Position numbers and translations under genes: made by a program | Source: Rhodobacterales bacterium HKCCE4037 | Lineage (GTDB): Bacteria > Pseudomonadota > Alphaproteobacteria > Rhodobacterales > Rhodobacteraceae | NCBI GenBank assembly: GCA_015689645.1 | Contig: WVSM01000001.1 | Span: 124,001-188,000 of the forward strand | Length of the DNA stretch: 64,000 bases | Direction: 5' to 3' | Notes under the pieces: model-generated | What the model was told of the DNA's origin: nothing | Database searches by the model: none | The model's input: only the letters and a program-made list of their open reading frames with translations | Shown here: positions 30,857-39,272 of the stretch, one piece after another | How positions within the stretch are numbered: position 1 is the stretch's first letter | How the letters are laid out: the number at the start of each line of letters is the position of its first letter

Positions 30857-32137
30857 ATGAAGTTCACTCTTTCTGCCCTTGCGACCACGGCCACGCTGGC
30901 CCTGACGGCAGGTGCCGCGCAGGCCCAGGCGGTGTCGTGCGGCGGGATCGGGGATGCGGGTGTCTGGATCGGCGGCAACCCGACCAGTTCGGACATTTCG
31001 ACATCCGAAGGGCCATTGTCCCTGACCAACCAGCCGATTGCGGCCAACGGCAACGTCGTGTCGCTTTTCAGTGTCAGCACGGCCGGCGATTACCGGATCG
31101 AAGCGCAGCCGGTGGGCAGCGGCGACAGCGTGATCGAGCTTTACAGTGAAGACGGCACCCTCGTCATCACCGACGATGACAGCGGCGGTTCTTGGGCCAG
31201 CCGTGCCGAAACGGCACTGGAGCCGGGCAATTATTGCATGCTGACGCGCGGTTTCGCCGGCGGCAGCCTGAATTCCGACATCCGTGTCGGACGGATCGAA
31301 CACGAGGCGATCACCACGGGCCTGACCGGCGGCTTCTTCGGTGATGGCGGTGGCGGGTCCCTGTTCGTCGGCGTCGACCCCTGCACCAACGAAACGGCGG
31401 CCACGCCGCTTGGCAACGGTCCGCTGGACGGTGACCTGCCCAATGGCGGCGTCAGCGCGGTCAACACCATCAACGGTGCGCCCTACTACCGCTTCACCCT
31501 GAACAGCCCGCAGCCGATCTCGATCCGGGCCGAGAACCCGAACGCCGACCCGTACATCTACGTCTTCGACGGCGACGGGAACCTGATCGGCGAGAATGAC
31601 GACGCGCAGATCGGAGGGACCTGGTCGCTCAACAGCCGCCTCGATTTCACCCAGCCGCTTCAGCCGGGCACCTATTGCATCGGCATGCGCGCGCTGTCGA
31701 ACCCGGACGTGCCGGTAACGGTCTCGGTCGTGACCTACAGCCAGGCCGATGCCCTGGCCGAGCTTTACGCCACCGGTGACGCGGCCCCGCCGCTCGATGG
31801 CAGCTACCCGATCGTCGATCTGGGCGTCCTGCCGGCGCGGTCCGTCCGTGACGCACAGATTTCCGGGGGGCAGGCAACTTGGTTCTCGATGGACGTGCCC
31901 GAGGCCGGTGCGCTCGTGATCAATGCGGTCGAAGTGACCAACAGTGACCCGGTCATCATTCTCTACAACGACCTGGGCCAGGAGATCGCCTATAACGACG
32001 ATGCGGGCGGTTCGCTGAACTCCGAGATCGTGGCGCGCGTGAATGCGGGCCGCTATCTGCTGGCCGTGCGCCAGTATTCGGACAGCTACCAGGGCATCAT
32101 CCGCATCGCCACGGAGCGTTACGTTCCCGCTCAGTGA
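30857..32137 (+). CDS. exported protein with PPC-like beta-sandwich repeats
   Basis: A 426-residue protein with a clear signal peptide (ending AAQAQA at about residue 24). It carries three related domains of about 110-130 residues, each with an element such as D-x-x-I-x-L-Y-x-x-D/L-G-x-x-I/V-x-x-D-D: VIELYSEDGTLVITDDD, PYIYVFDGDGNLIGENDD and PVIILYNDLGQEIAYNDD. This resembles the bacterial pre-peptidase C-terminal (PPC) fold, usually found on secreted enzymes, yet no enzymatic domain is present. GGAGGA at 30845-30850 supports the ATG at 30857 over the TTG before it. It is divergent from the kinase gene and ends at a strong terminator. Confidence 0.82.
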   Translation: MKFTLSALATTATLALTAGAAQAQAVSCGGIGDAGVWIGGNPTSSDISTSEGPLSLTNQPIAANGNVVSLFSVSTAGDYRIEAQPVGSGDSVIELYSEDGTLVITDDDSGGSWASRAETALEPGNYCMLTRGFAGGSLNSDIRVGRIEHEAITTGLTGGFFGDGGGGSLFVGVDPCTNETAATPLGNGPLDGDLPNGGVSAVNTINGAPYYRFTLNSPQPISIRAENPNADPYIYVFDGDGNLIGENDDAQIGGTWSLNSRLDFTQPLQPGTYCIGMRALSNPDVPVTVSVVTYSQADALAELYATGDAAPPLDGSYPIVDLGVLPARSVRDAQISGGQATWFSMDVPEAGALVINAVEVTNSDPVIILYNDLGQEIAYNDDAGGSLNSEIVARVNAGRYLLAVRQYSDSYQGIIRIATERYVPAQ

Positions 32138-32153
32138 TGTGACCGGACAGAAC

Positions 32154-32186
32154 GGGCCGCCCGCATTGCTGCGGGCGGCCCTTTTC
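32154..32186 (+). terminator. strong Rho-independent terminator
   Basis: A perfect 12-bp GC stem (GGGCCGCCCGCA / TGCGGGCGGCCC) with a TTGC loop, followed by TTTTCTTT. It lies between the PPC-like gene and converging tpiA. Confidence 0.88.
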
Positions 32187-32204
32187 TTTGCATCGGGTCG
32201 CGGA

Positions 32205-32951
32205 TCAGGCCTGCGACAGGGCCGAGACAATCCCGCCGAAATCCTCGGCCTTCAGGGAGGCCCCGCCGACCAGAGCGCCGTCGACGTTCGAGACGGCAAA
32301 GATGTCCGCTGCGTTCGACGGTTTCACCGATCCGCCGTAGAGCAGGGGGATATCGTCGGCACCTTGTCCGAACCGCTCGGTCAACGCGCTGCGCATGTGG
32401 TCATGCACCTCGGCAATCTGTTCGATCGTGGGGGTGCGCCCGGTGCCGATGGCCCAGACAGGCTCGTAGGCCACGACCAGCTTGGACAGGTCGCAGTCGT
32501 CCGGGATCGACTCGGCCAGTTGCGTGCCGACCACGTTAAGCGTGACATTGGCATCGCGCTCGGCCTCGGTTTCCCCGACACAGACGATCGCGATCAGCCC
32601 CCCGGCCTGTGCCGCAGCGGACTGACCGGCGACCTGTTCGCTGGTCTCGCCGTGATCTGCCCGCCGCTCGGAATGGCCGAGGATCACGTGGCTTGCACCG
32701 GCGTCGTAGAGCATCGCCGCCGAGATATCGCCGGTATGCGCCCCGGAGGCCTCGGAGTGGCACGTCTGTCCGCCGATCTTCAGGCCGGTGCCCTGCGCCA
32801 TGTCCGCCATGCGCGAGATCAGCGTCGCGGGCGGGCACAGCAGCACCTCGCAGGTCGCATCGCTGATCGCGGCGGTCAGGGCGGCGACTTCGGACAGCTC
32901 CGCCGTGGTGCCGTTCATCTTCCAGTTGCCTGCTGCCAGTTTCCGTGCCAT
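32205..32951 (-). CDS. tpiA: triosephosphate isomerase
   Basis: A 248-residue TIM-barrel enzyme interconverting dihydroxyacetone phosphate and glyceraldehyde 3-phosphate. Catalytic groups are present: GNWKMNG (Asn, Lys), LGHSERR (His), YEPVWAIGTG (Glu) and the phosphate-binding GGSVKPSN. The ATG at 32951 has GGGAGG 5-6 nt upstream, so the 20-residue longer frame is not used. It is divergent from the 2-oxoglutarate oxygenase gene. Confidence 0.97.
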   Translation of the reverse strand: MARKLAAGNWKMNGTTAELSEVAALTAAISDATCEVLLCPPATLISRMADMAQGTGLKIGGQTCHSEASGAHTGDISAAMLYDAGASHVILGHSERRADHGETSEQVAGQSAAAQAGGLIAIVCVGETEAERDANVTLNVVGTQLAESIPDDCDLSKLVVAYEPVWAIGTGRTPTIEQIAEVHDHMRSALTERFGQGADDIPLLYGGSVKPSNAADIFAVSNVDGALVGGASLKAEDFGGIVSALSQA

Positions 32952-33028
32952 CGCGACCTCCCGAATTTCTGCGTGCGTGCGAGGGTTGTCGCACCCGCGT
33001 CCCATGGTCAACCCGAGAGGTGCCCGAG

Positions 33029-33940
33029 ATGATCCCTCATATCGACGCGCAGGCGCTGGCCGCCCGTGAGCCGAACGCCCTTGCCGCCACCCGCCACGGC
33101 GCGGAAGAGGCGGGATTCCTGACGTTGCACAACACCGCGCTTTCGGCGGCAGATGTCGAGGCCGCGATTGCCGCCTATCGCGCGTTCTTCAAGGGGCCGA
33201 GGGCCGTGAAAGAGGCGGTGAACATGAATGTCACCGGCTCGAACCGCGGTTGGGGCGGTCCGGGATCGGAACAGGTCGATCCGGAGGCGAACCCCGATTA
33301 CAAGGAAGTCTTCGATTGCGGCGTGGAATTGCCCGCCGGCGATCCCTTCGCCGACCTCTCGGTCTACGCGCCGAACCTGTGGCCGGCGGAGCCCGAGGGC
33401 TTTCAGGAGGTGATCGAGGGATATTTCACGCAGGCGCGCGCCATTTCTCTGCAGCTTCTTGCCGGGATTTCCGTGGCCATCGGGCGTGACGAGACCTTCT
33501 TCGCCGACAAGTTCGACCGGCCCATGGCGCTTTTGCGGGGCAACTATTACCCGGAGCGTCCGGCCTGGGCTGGTGAGAAGGATTTCGGCATCGCCGCCCA
33601 TACCGATTACGGATGCCTGACGCTGCTGGCGACCGATGGCCAGCCGGGGCTGGAGGTGCAGTTGCGCGACGGAACCTGGGTGCCTGTGCAGGCCGATCCG
33701 GGCACGTTCATCATCAATTTCGGCGAGATGCTGGAGATGTGGACGGCGGGGCAGGTGCGGGCCACGCCGCACCGGGTGAAGGGCGGGGCGGAGGAACGCA
33801 TCTCGATCCCGCTGTTCTTCAACCCGGTCTACGACACGGATGTCTCCGCCGAGGGGCAGCCGCCGATCACCGCCGGTGCACATCTGTCGAAGCGCTACAG
33901 GGAAACCTACACGCATCTGCAGGGCGCGACGGCGGGCTGA
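33029..33940 (+). CDS. isopenicillin N synthase-like 2-oxoglutarate/Fe(II) oxygenase
   Basis: A 303-residue non-haem iron dioxygenase. The DIOX_N opening (IPHIDAQAL...GAEEAGFLTLHN) precedes a jelly-roll core with iron ligands His and Asp in AAHTDYGCLTLL and a distal His in ATPHRV. The 2-oxoglutarate-binding Arg-Ser is in ERISIPLFFNP. All key residues are present. Similar bacterial proteins are widespread and mostly uncharacterised; some act in ethylene or amino-acid metabolism, which cannot be assigned here. GAGAGG lies 8 nt before the ATG at 33029. Confidence 0.9.
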   Translation: MIPHIDAQALAAREPNALAATRHGAEEAGFLTLHNTALSAADVEAAIAAYRAFFKGPRAVKEAVNMNVTGSNRGWGGPGSEQVDPEANPDYKEVFDCGVELPAGDPFADLSVYAPNLWPAEPEGFQEVIEGYFTQARAISLQLLAGISVAIGRDETFFADKFDRPMALLRGNYYPERPAWAGEKDFGIAAHTDYGCLTLLATDGQPGLEVQLRDGTWVPVQADPGTFIINFGEMLEMWTAGQVRATPHRVKGGAEERISIPLFFNPVYDTDVSAEGQPPITAGAHLSKRYRETYTHLQGATAG

Positions 33941-33971
33941 ACCGGAAGCGGCGTATCCGCGTCGCCTCGTG

Positions 33972-34298
33972 CTACAAATGCGCCAGCGACCGCCGCGCCC
34001 AATCGGCGGCTTCGTCCGGATCATCAAGCGCCGCGTCGGGCATCGTCCAGTAGGGCATGAAGGTGGGCGTGTCGCGGCCTTCACGCTGGTATTGCCAGCG
34101 GGTGCAGCCTTCGTCTTCCAGCACCTGCTGGAACGCGCCTGCGCCCTTCAGGTACAACTGCCCGTCCGACATAAGCAGGGCGAAGATCGTGCCCTCGTGG
34201 TAGAGGCACAAGCCGCCCATCATCTTGCGTGTGGTGATATCGCCAAGCCCGGAGAAGAGTTCGACCGCATGGGCGATCTCCTCCTGTGACAGGCTCAT
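33972..34298 (-). CDS. TfoX N-terminal domain protein
   Basis: A 108-residue protein made only of a TfoX/Sxy N-terminal domain: ELFSGLGDITTRKMMGGLCLYHEGTIFALLMSDGQLYLK is diagnostic. Full-length TfoX regulates competence in gammaproteobacteria; stand-alone N-domains in alphaproteobacteria have no known role. The start at 34298 follows a hairpin whose 3' arm (GAAGGTGCG on the mRNA) contains the best ribosome-binding candidate, so translation could be affected by its folding. It lies downstream of the IscA-like gene. Confidence 0.85.
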   Translation of the reverse strand: MSLSQEEIAHAVELFSGLGDITTRKMMGGLCLYHEGTIFALLMSDGQLYLKGAGAFQQVLEDEGCTRWQYQREGRDTPTFMPYWTMPDAALDDPDEAADWARRSLAHL

Positions 34299-34302
34299 TC
34301 CG

Positions 34303-34371
34303 CGCACCTTCGGTGCGAGCGCGTCATAGCGTACCTATGGTGCGACACGTTCTTTGCGCACCTTCGGTGCG
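34303..34371. repeat. three hairpin repeats at exact 27-bp spacing
   Basis: CGCACCTTCGGTGCG at 34303-34317 and 34357-34371, and the variant CGTACCTATGGTGCG at 34330-34344. Each is a 6-bp-arm hairpin with a 3-nt loop, and the starts are exactly 27 bp apart. The array fills the gap between the IscA-like stop codon and the tfoX start. Confidence 0.85.
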
Positions 34372-34377
34372 ACACCC

Positions 34378-34758
34378 TCACTCGGCGGCCTTCTCGGCGG
34401 CCAGTTCGTCCACGTCCTTGAACTTGATCGACTCGCCGCAGCCGCAGGCATCGGCCACGTTCGGGTTGCGGAACTTGAACGAGGCTTCCAGCAGGCTGAC
34501 TTCGTAGTCGATCTCGGTGCCGAACAGGAACATCTGCGCCATGGGGGCGATCATCACCCGCGCGCCGTCCTGTTCGACGACCTCGTCGTTGGGGTCGATC
34601 TCGGACACGTAATCCATCGTGTATTCCATGCCCGCACAGCCGCCCTTCTTGACGCCGATGCGCAGACCTTGCGTATCGCCCTTCGCCATCAGCTTGGAGA
34701 TCTGGGCGGCGGCCTTGTCGGTGAGGGTGACGGCTTGCTTGCCGGGGATGCCGAACAT
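34378..34758 (-). CDS. iron-sulfur assembly protein of the HesB/IscA/SufA family
   Basis: A 126-residue A-type Fe-S carrier. The three conserved cysteines are in GGCAGMEY and in ACGCGESI near the C-terminus. A Glu/Ala/Lys-rich tail (FKDVDELAAEKAAE) extends slightly beyond the usual end. It probably carries clusters made by the SUF machinery to target enzymes. The ATG at 34758 has AAAGGA 10 nt upstream. It lies downstream of the DUF3307 and DUF59 genes in the same direction, matching the end of roseobacter suf clusters. sufBCDS are not in this window. Confidence 0.92.
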   Translation of the reverse strand: MFGIPGKQAVTLTDKAAAQISKLMAKGDTQGLRIGVKKGGCAGMEYTMDYVSEIDPNDEVVEQDGARVMIAPMAQMFLFGTEIDYEVSLLEASFKFRNPNVADACGCGESIKFKDVDELAAEKAAE

Positions 34759-34848
34759 GTCGGACGGTCCTTTCGAGAGAGATGTCACGTCACAATGTAA
34801 TGGCAGCGGCGCTGCGCCTCAAGGTGCGTCTCTCTGCGTCGGCAGGGC

Positions 34849-35526
34849 CTAGTGCATCATCGGCATGATCAGGGCCAATGGAATGGCCACGGCGAAGCCC
34901 CACGCAAGGCTGATGCCGGTCCCGAGGATCAGGCGGTTGCGCGCGGTCGTGTCGCGCCCCGGCATCCGCGCGCCCATGTAGATCGCCTTTGCCGCCACCA
35001 CGGCGCCCGCGAAGGCCGGCCAGCCGCCGATCAGCACCACGCAGAGCGCCGCACGCTCCAGCCAGCCGACGATCACGCCGCGACTTGCGCCCAAACCCTG
35101 CCGGCTGAGGATCGTGGCAACGGCATATTGCCCGCCCCGCGCGGCGAAGAGCACGCCAGCGACGATCATGAAGTAGAGCGGCAGGTTCTCCACCTCCGAC
35201 AGCGGGCTTTCGGGCCAGATCCCCGGAGCCAGCAGCGCCACCCCGGCGATCGAGGCGACATGCAGCAGCTGGTCGGCGACATAGGCGAACAAACCTTCGG
35301 GCATGGCGTAGGTCTTGACGATGTCGATCCAGAGGTGCGCCACGGCCAGCCCGATGAACCATGGATGGAAGCTGAGCGTCGTGAGACACATCGTGCCGAG
35401 AACAAGCCCGATATGGGCCGCCATCGCCGCGACCGAACGTTTGTTGACGACCATCCACGTCGTCTGAAGCACGTAATCGGCCAGAACATGGGCCAAGAAC
35501 AGCGCAGCGAAGGTATATGCGGCCAT
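34849..35526 (-). CDS. DUF3307 family integral membrane protein
   Basis: A 225-residue protein with about six to seven membrane segments. LFLAHVLADYVLQTTWMVVNK at the N-terminus (the AHxxADxxLQ motif) and AVAHLWIDIVKTY further on are DUF3307 signatures. The conserved His and Asp residues lie inside membrane segments, hinting at a metal or proton function, but none is established. The ATG at 35526 is preceded by AGGA at 8 nt. It sits between the DUF59 and IscA-like genes on the same strand. Confidence 0.85.
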   Translation of the reverse strand: MAAYTFAALFLAHVLADYVLQTTWMVVNKRSVAAMAAHIGLVLGTMCLTTLSFHPWFIGLAVAHLWIDIVKTYAMPEGLFAYVADQLLHVASIAGVALLAPGIWPESPLSEVENLPLYFMIVAGVLFAARGGQYAVATILSRQGLGASRGVIVGWLERAALCVVLIGGWPAFAGAVVAAKAIYMGARMPGRDTTARNRLILGTGISLAWGFAVAIPLALIMPMMH

Positions 35527-35683
35527 AAGGCTGTCCTGCTTCCTCTTACCGCACCGATCCGTTCTGCGACGTTCCGATGCGGGCTCCAACCCCGTCCGGC
35601 CACGATGTCAGGGCGATCTGGCCGCCGCAAGGCGACGCGCACGTCAAGGGATGTAAGGAAAGCCGGACTTTACAGGCGGCGGA

Positions 35684-36046
35684 TTACATGAAGCCAAGCT
35701 CGAGGCGGGCCTCGTCGCTCATCATGTCCATGCCCCAGGGCGGATCCCAGGTGATCTCCACATCGACGGTCTTCACACCGTCGAGCGGTTCGACCGCATC
35801 GGCCAGCCAGCCCGGCATCTCGCCCGCGACGGGACAGCCCGGTGCGGTCAGTGTCATGATGATGCGGACGTCGTTTTCCGCACCGATATCAATCGTGTAG
35901 ACAAGGCCGAGGTCGTAGATATTGACCGGGATTTCCGGGTCGTAGACAGACCGGCACGCCTCGACCACGCTGTCGTAAAGCGGGTGTTCGGTGCTGGAGG
36001 GGGCGATCAGGGGCGCGCCTTCCATCGGGGGTGTCTGCTCGGTCAT
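35684..36046 (-). CDS. SUF-associated DUF59 (MIP18/PaaD-like) Fe-S maturation protein
   Basis: A 120-residue protein with one DUF59 domain: VVEACRSVYDPEIPVNIYDLGLVYTIDI and MTLTAPGCPVAGEMPGWL, holding the conserved Asp-Pro-Glu and the Thr-x-x-x-Cys-Pro motif. It ends in the ITWDPPWGMDMMSDEARLELG block typical of SUF-linked members (SufT-like). It assists maturation of Fe-S proteins in the cytoplasm. It heads the same-strand run DUF59, DUF3307, IscA-like, TfoX, although the gaps of 90-157 nt leave room for separate promoters. Confidence 0.92.
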   Translation of the reverse strand: MTEQTPPMEGAPLIAPSSTEHPLYDSVVEACRSVYDPEIPVNIYDLGLVYTIDIGAENDVRIIMTLTAPGCPVAGEMPGWLADAVEPLDGVKTVDVEITWDPPWGMDMMSDEARLELGFM

Positions 36047-36112
36047 GGGTCGGTCCGTTCGATTACCTGAGTGGAGATATAAGGATTGTGCCCGGGGGCG
36101 TAAAGACCGGGT

Positions 36113-36955
36113 TCAGACCGAGGTCCGGGCATTCGAGCGCAGGAATCCGGCCAGCGCGTCGAGGGCCTGCCGGATCGGCGGATCGTGGCGGCCCTCGTGG
36201 TGGCAGACCAGCCATTCCTCGGAGCGCAGCGCCGCGATCGGCTCGCCAAGACGCACGAGGCCGGTCGTGTGTTCCCCGATGAAGGTCGGCAGGACCATCC
36301 GGCCCACGCCCGCCTGCGCCATCGCCATGCCAAGCTGCGCCTGGTTGGCGCGGGTCACGATGCGGTCGCCGTGGTGGTGTTCCGTCCATCGGGCCGAGGG
36401 TGTGTTCGCCCGGTCCCCCGCCGCGCCGATCCAGCCGGTGACCTCCGTATCGCGCCCGTAGGCGGCGAAGTCCACGTGGGCGGTCTGACGGCCGGCCAGC
36501 CACGGCTGATCCGGGCGGCGGTTGCGGATGCCGATGTCGATCTCGCGCCGGGCGATGTCCATGTCCATCTCGCAATGCAGGAACTCCGGCACCCAGTCGT
36601 AATCGGGTGTCCAGAAGGCGGTCAGGTGCCGCGCCAGCACCATCGCCGTCCATGTCCCCGCCGAGATGCGGACCCGCCGCTTGCCGCGCGGGCGGTCGCG
36701 CCATTCGGTGATCTCGGCGGCGGCGGCTTCCATCTTCTCGGCCCGGCGCAGGAGTTCGCGGCCTTCGGCGGTCAGCGCATAGCCCTGCCGCCCGTGCAGA
36801 AACAGCGGCCGCGCAACCGAGGCCTCCAGCGCCTTCATCCGCCGGCTCAGCGTCGCGACGCTGCTTCCGGTGCGCTCCGCAGCGCCGGTCAGGCTGCCCT
36901 GGCGCGCCACTTCCGCGAAAAGGGCGAGGTCATCCCATATCCGCTGGTTTTTCAT
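36113..36955 (-). CDS. LysR family transcriptional regulator
   Basis: A 280-residue protein. An N-terminal winged helix-turn-helix (LALFAEVARQGSLTGAAERTGSSVATLSRRMKALE) is followed by a LysR substrate domain that is somewhat short and Trp/His-rich. It belongs to the branch with IWDDLALFAEVARQGS openings. It is divergent from a small 82-residue gene, the usual position of a LysR target, but that gene is not a recognisable enzyme. The effector is unknown. Confidence 0.88.
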   Translation of the reverse strand: MKNQRIWDDLALFAEVARQGSLTGAAERTGSSVATLSRRMKALEASVARPLFLHGRQGYALTAEGRELLRRAEKMEAAAAEITEWRDRPRGKRRVRISAGTWTAMVLARHLTAFWTPDYDWVPEFLHCEMDMDIARREIDIGIRNRRPDQPWLAGRQTAHVDFAAYGRDTEVTGWIGAAGDRANTPSARWTEHHHGDRIVTRANQAQLGMAMAQAGVGRMVLPTFIGEHTTGLVRLGEPIAALRSEEWLVCHHEGRHDPPIRQALDALAGFLRSNARTSV

Positions 36956-37040
36956 TTCTGCAAATGCCTTCGCAATCCTGTCCGTCGTTCCCGCGCGGGC
37001 CGGCCTCTAGGTTAGGCATGAAAGCAGGAGGCAATCAACG

Positions 37041-37289
37041 ATGAACTACGTGATACGCAAAGTCGACTTCCCCGCAACGCCGCGAACCGGTGTCATCGAG
37101 GAGCGCGAGTTGTTTGCAAAAATGATGGAAGAGGAGCGTGTGAGGCGCCGTTCGGCACGGTGGGCCCGGATCAAGGCGCGCCTGCGGGCCGTGCTGGCAC
37201 CGCACTCCGCGCTCAGCGCGTGCAGAAGAACTGAACCGCCCATCCCTGCGCCGGGTAGCGCGGCGCACATTCCAGCGACGTCACCGTGA
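37041..37289 (+). CDS. small basic protein divergent from the LysR gene
   Basis: An 82-residue frame with AGGAGGC at 37026-37032, 9 nt before the ATG, which is strong evidence for translation. Residues 1-57 are a charged helical stretch (EERELFAKMMEEERVRRRSARWARIKARL). The last 25 residues overlap, on the opposite strand, the 3' end of the next gene and are low complexity, so the functional part is probably the first 60. I recognise no domain. The position suggests control by the adjacent LysR regulator. Confidence 0.6.
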   Translation: MNYVIRKVDFPATPRTGVIEERELFAKMMEEERVRRRSARWARIKARLRAVLAPHSALSACRRTEPPIPAPGSAAHIPATSP

Positions 37290-37869
37290 TTTCCACCCAA
37301 TCGGGGATCAGCGCCGTGCCGAGGCTCTGGATTCCGCCCCGGTTCTCATAGGTCCAGCCGGGGTAGGGGCCGGTGCGCGCGCCGTCCGCCCAGGCATGTG
37401 CGGTCTCGATGGAGGCGTTGACCGTGGCCTCGGCCCATCCCTCCGGGAACCGCGTGGGCGCGAAGGCATGGACCACCTCATCGAGGAGGTCGATCCGGCG
37501 TTCCACCAGCTCGGGGATTTCGAAGAAGGCCGTGGAATGCCACGACAGCAGGACGATCTCGCCCTCCACTTCCAACGCCACGATGTAGGAGACAAGCGAC
37601 GTATCGGCCTGATTGTAGACATGGATGCGTGCGCCATCGAACCGGCTGGCGGCCGCGTTGGACACGGCCGTGGCGATCTCGGGATCGAGATAGCGCAGAT
37701 CTTCCGCCACGGCGCGCCGCCAGGCGTCGTCGATCGTGACGCTGTTCAGCCCGTAAGGTTCGCCACGGCGGTCGTGGATCTCGGTAAGCTCCTCCACGGT
37801 CAATGCCGACAGGGGTGTCGCGAGGATGGCGGCAAGACAGGCGAGCGGTGCGGACAGACGGCAAGGCAT
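37213..37869 (-). CDS. exported hypothetical protein
   Basis: A 218-residue protein with a signal peptide (residues 1-22, ending PLSA) and a secreted domain of unknown type. Features include one cysteine pair near the C-terminus (SLECAPRY and QFFCTR, possibly a disulfide), many Trp residues and [28 protein letters not shown] 6 nt before the ATG at 37869 decides the start; the frame remains open further upstream to 37962 without a ribosome-binding site. It is divergent from tgt and overlaps the small basic gene tail to tail. Confidence 0.72.
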   Translation of the reverse strand: MPCRLSAPLACLAAILATPLSALTVEELTEIHDRRGEPYGLNSVTIDDAWRRAVAEDLRYLDPEIATAVSNAAASRFDGARIHVYNQADTSLVSYIVALEVEGEIVLLSWHSTAFFEIPELVERRIDLLDEVVHAFAPTRFPEGWAEATVNASIETAHAWADGARTGPYPGWTYENRGGIQSLGTALIPDWVEITVTSLECAPRYPAQGWAVQFFCTR

Positions 37870-37954
37870 TCGGGGCTCCGTTCCTGGGTTGCAGGAACAC
37901 TCGCGGATGTCCGCCCCCTTGGCAAACAGCTTCTGGCGGTGCATGGGACGGGCC

Positions 37955-39085
37955 ATGACCAAGCGATTTCAATTCACCCTGAACGCCACCTCCGGCAAGG
38001 CGCGGACCGGTGTCATCTCCACCCCGCGTGGCGACATCCGCACGCCCGCCTTCATGCCCGTGGGCACGGCCGCGACCGTCAAGGCGATGATGCCCGAAAG
38101 CGTGGCCGCGACGGGCGCGGATATCCTTCTGGGCAACACCTATCACCTGATGCTGCGCCCCACAGCGGAGCGGATCGCGCGTTTGGGCGGGCTGCATCGC
38201 TTCATGAACTGGGACAAGCCGATCCTGACGGACTCGGGCGGGTTCCAGGTGATGAGCCTTGCCGAGCTGCGCAAGCTGACCGAGGAAGGTGTGACGTTCC
38301 GGTCCCATATCGACGGGTCGAAACATCTGCTGAGCCCGGAACGGTCGATGGAGATCCAGCGGCTTCTGGGGTCGGACATCGTGATGTGCTTCGACGAATG
38401 CCCGGCGCTGCCGGCGGACAGGGCTGCGCTGGAAAGCTCCATGCGGCTCAGCATGCGGTGGGCGCAGCGCAGCCGGGATGCCTTCGGGGACCGGCCGGGA
38501 TACGCGCTGTTCGGCATCCAGCAAGGTGGGCTGGAGGAGGATCTGCGGGCGGAAAGTGCCGAGGCTTTGCGCGGCATCGGCTTCGACGGCTACGCGGTGG
38601 GCGGTCTGGCGGTGGGCGAAGGGCAGGAGGCGATGTTCGGGTGTCTCGACTTCGCGCCGGACCAGCTTCCCGAAGACAAGCCGCGTTACCTGATGGGTGT
38701 CGGCAAGCCGGATGACATCGTGGGCGCGGTGAAGCGGGGGATCGACATGATGGATTGCGTGCTGCCCTCGCGCTCGGGCCGGACGGGGCAGGCGTGGACG
38801 CGGATGGGGCAGATCAACATCAAGAATGCCCGCCATGCGGATGACCCGAGGCCGCTGGACGAGGCCTGCACCTGCCCGGCATGCAGCAAGTATTCGCGGG
38901 CCTACCTGCACCACGTGTTCCGGGCAGGGGAGATGATCTCGGGGATGCTGCTGACGTGGCATAACCTGCACTACTACCAGGAACTGATGGCCGGGATGCG
39001 GGAGGCCATCGCGGCGGACCGGTTCGCGGCCTTCGAGGCCGATTTCCATGCCAGACGGGCCGAGGGGGATATCGAGCCGATCTGA
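37955..39085 (+). CDS. tgt: tRNA-guanine transglycosylase
   Basis: A 376-residue TIM-barrel enzyme that swaps guanine-34 of GUN-anticodon tRNAs for the queuosine precursor preQ1. Catalytic and binding motifs are [32 protein letters not shown] and [16 protein letters not shown]. The zinc site is CTCPACSKY plus the downstream His in LTWHNLHYY. The [20 protein letters not shown]-terminus fits the ATG at 37955; the open frame extends far upstream without homology. Confidence 0.97.
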   Translation: MTKRFQFTLNATSGKARTGVISTPRGDIRTPAFMPVGTAATVKAMMPESVAATGADILLGNTYHLMLRPTAERIARLGGLHRFMNWDKPILTDSGGFQVMSLAELRKLTEEGVTFRSHIDGSKHLLSPERSMEIQRLLGSDIVMCFDECPALPADRAALESSMRLSMRWAQRSRDAFGDRPGYALFGIQQGGLEEDLRAESAEALRGIGFDGYAVGGLAVGEGQEAMFGCLDFAPDQLPEDKPRYLMGVGKPDDIVGAVKRGIDMMDCVLPSRSGRTGQAWTRMGQINIKNARHADDPRPLDEACTCPACSKYSRAYLHHVFRAGEMISGMLLTWHNLHYYQELMAGMREAIAADRFAAFEADFHARRAEGDIEPI

Positions 39086-39090
39086 GGTGT

Positions 39091-39106
39091 TGTGCAAGCT
39101 TGCACA
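39091..39106. promoter_or_regulatory. perfect 16-bp palindrome after tgt
   Basis: TGTGCAAGCTTGCACA is a perfect palindrome starting 6 nt after the tgt stop. There is no T-run after it, so it is not a classical terminator. A related core (GTGCAGGCTTGCAC) forms the terminator stem after lpdA at 12690-12703. Confidence 0.5.
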
Positions 39107-39148
39107 CGGGGGGTAAGTTGCTGAAGAGATGTATCTTTCCGATTTCTC

Positions 39149-39163
39149 TTAACTCTTCCTTAA
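39149..39163 (+). promoter_or_regulatory. candidate CtrA binding site
   Basis: TTAACTCTTCCTTAA, followed by CC, is an exact TTAA-N7-TTAA full CtrA box. It lies 110 bp upstream of the membrane protein gene at 39273. CtrA sites of this form are well established in alphaproteobacteria. Confidence 0.55.
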
Positions 39164-39272
39164 CCTGCAGAACCCCAGATGAGAGCCTCACGGTTCCCCG
39201 CAAATGTCCGCCCGACGCCTCATTTTCGGCGCGTCTTCCCGCCAGCCTCGCCGCGACAAGAGGAAACCGGGC

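Noticed and set aside
34303-34371. Three evenly spaced 15-nt hairpins as a minimal CRISPR array
   Set aside because: Units are too short, there are only three, the 12-nt gaps are too short to be spacers, and no cas gene is present.
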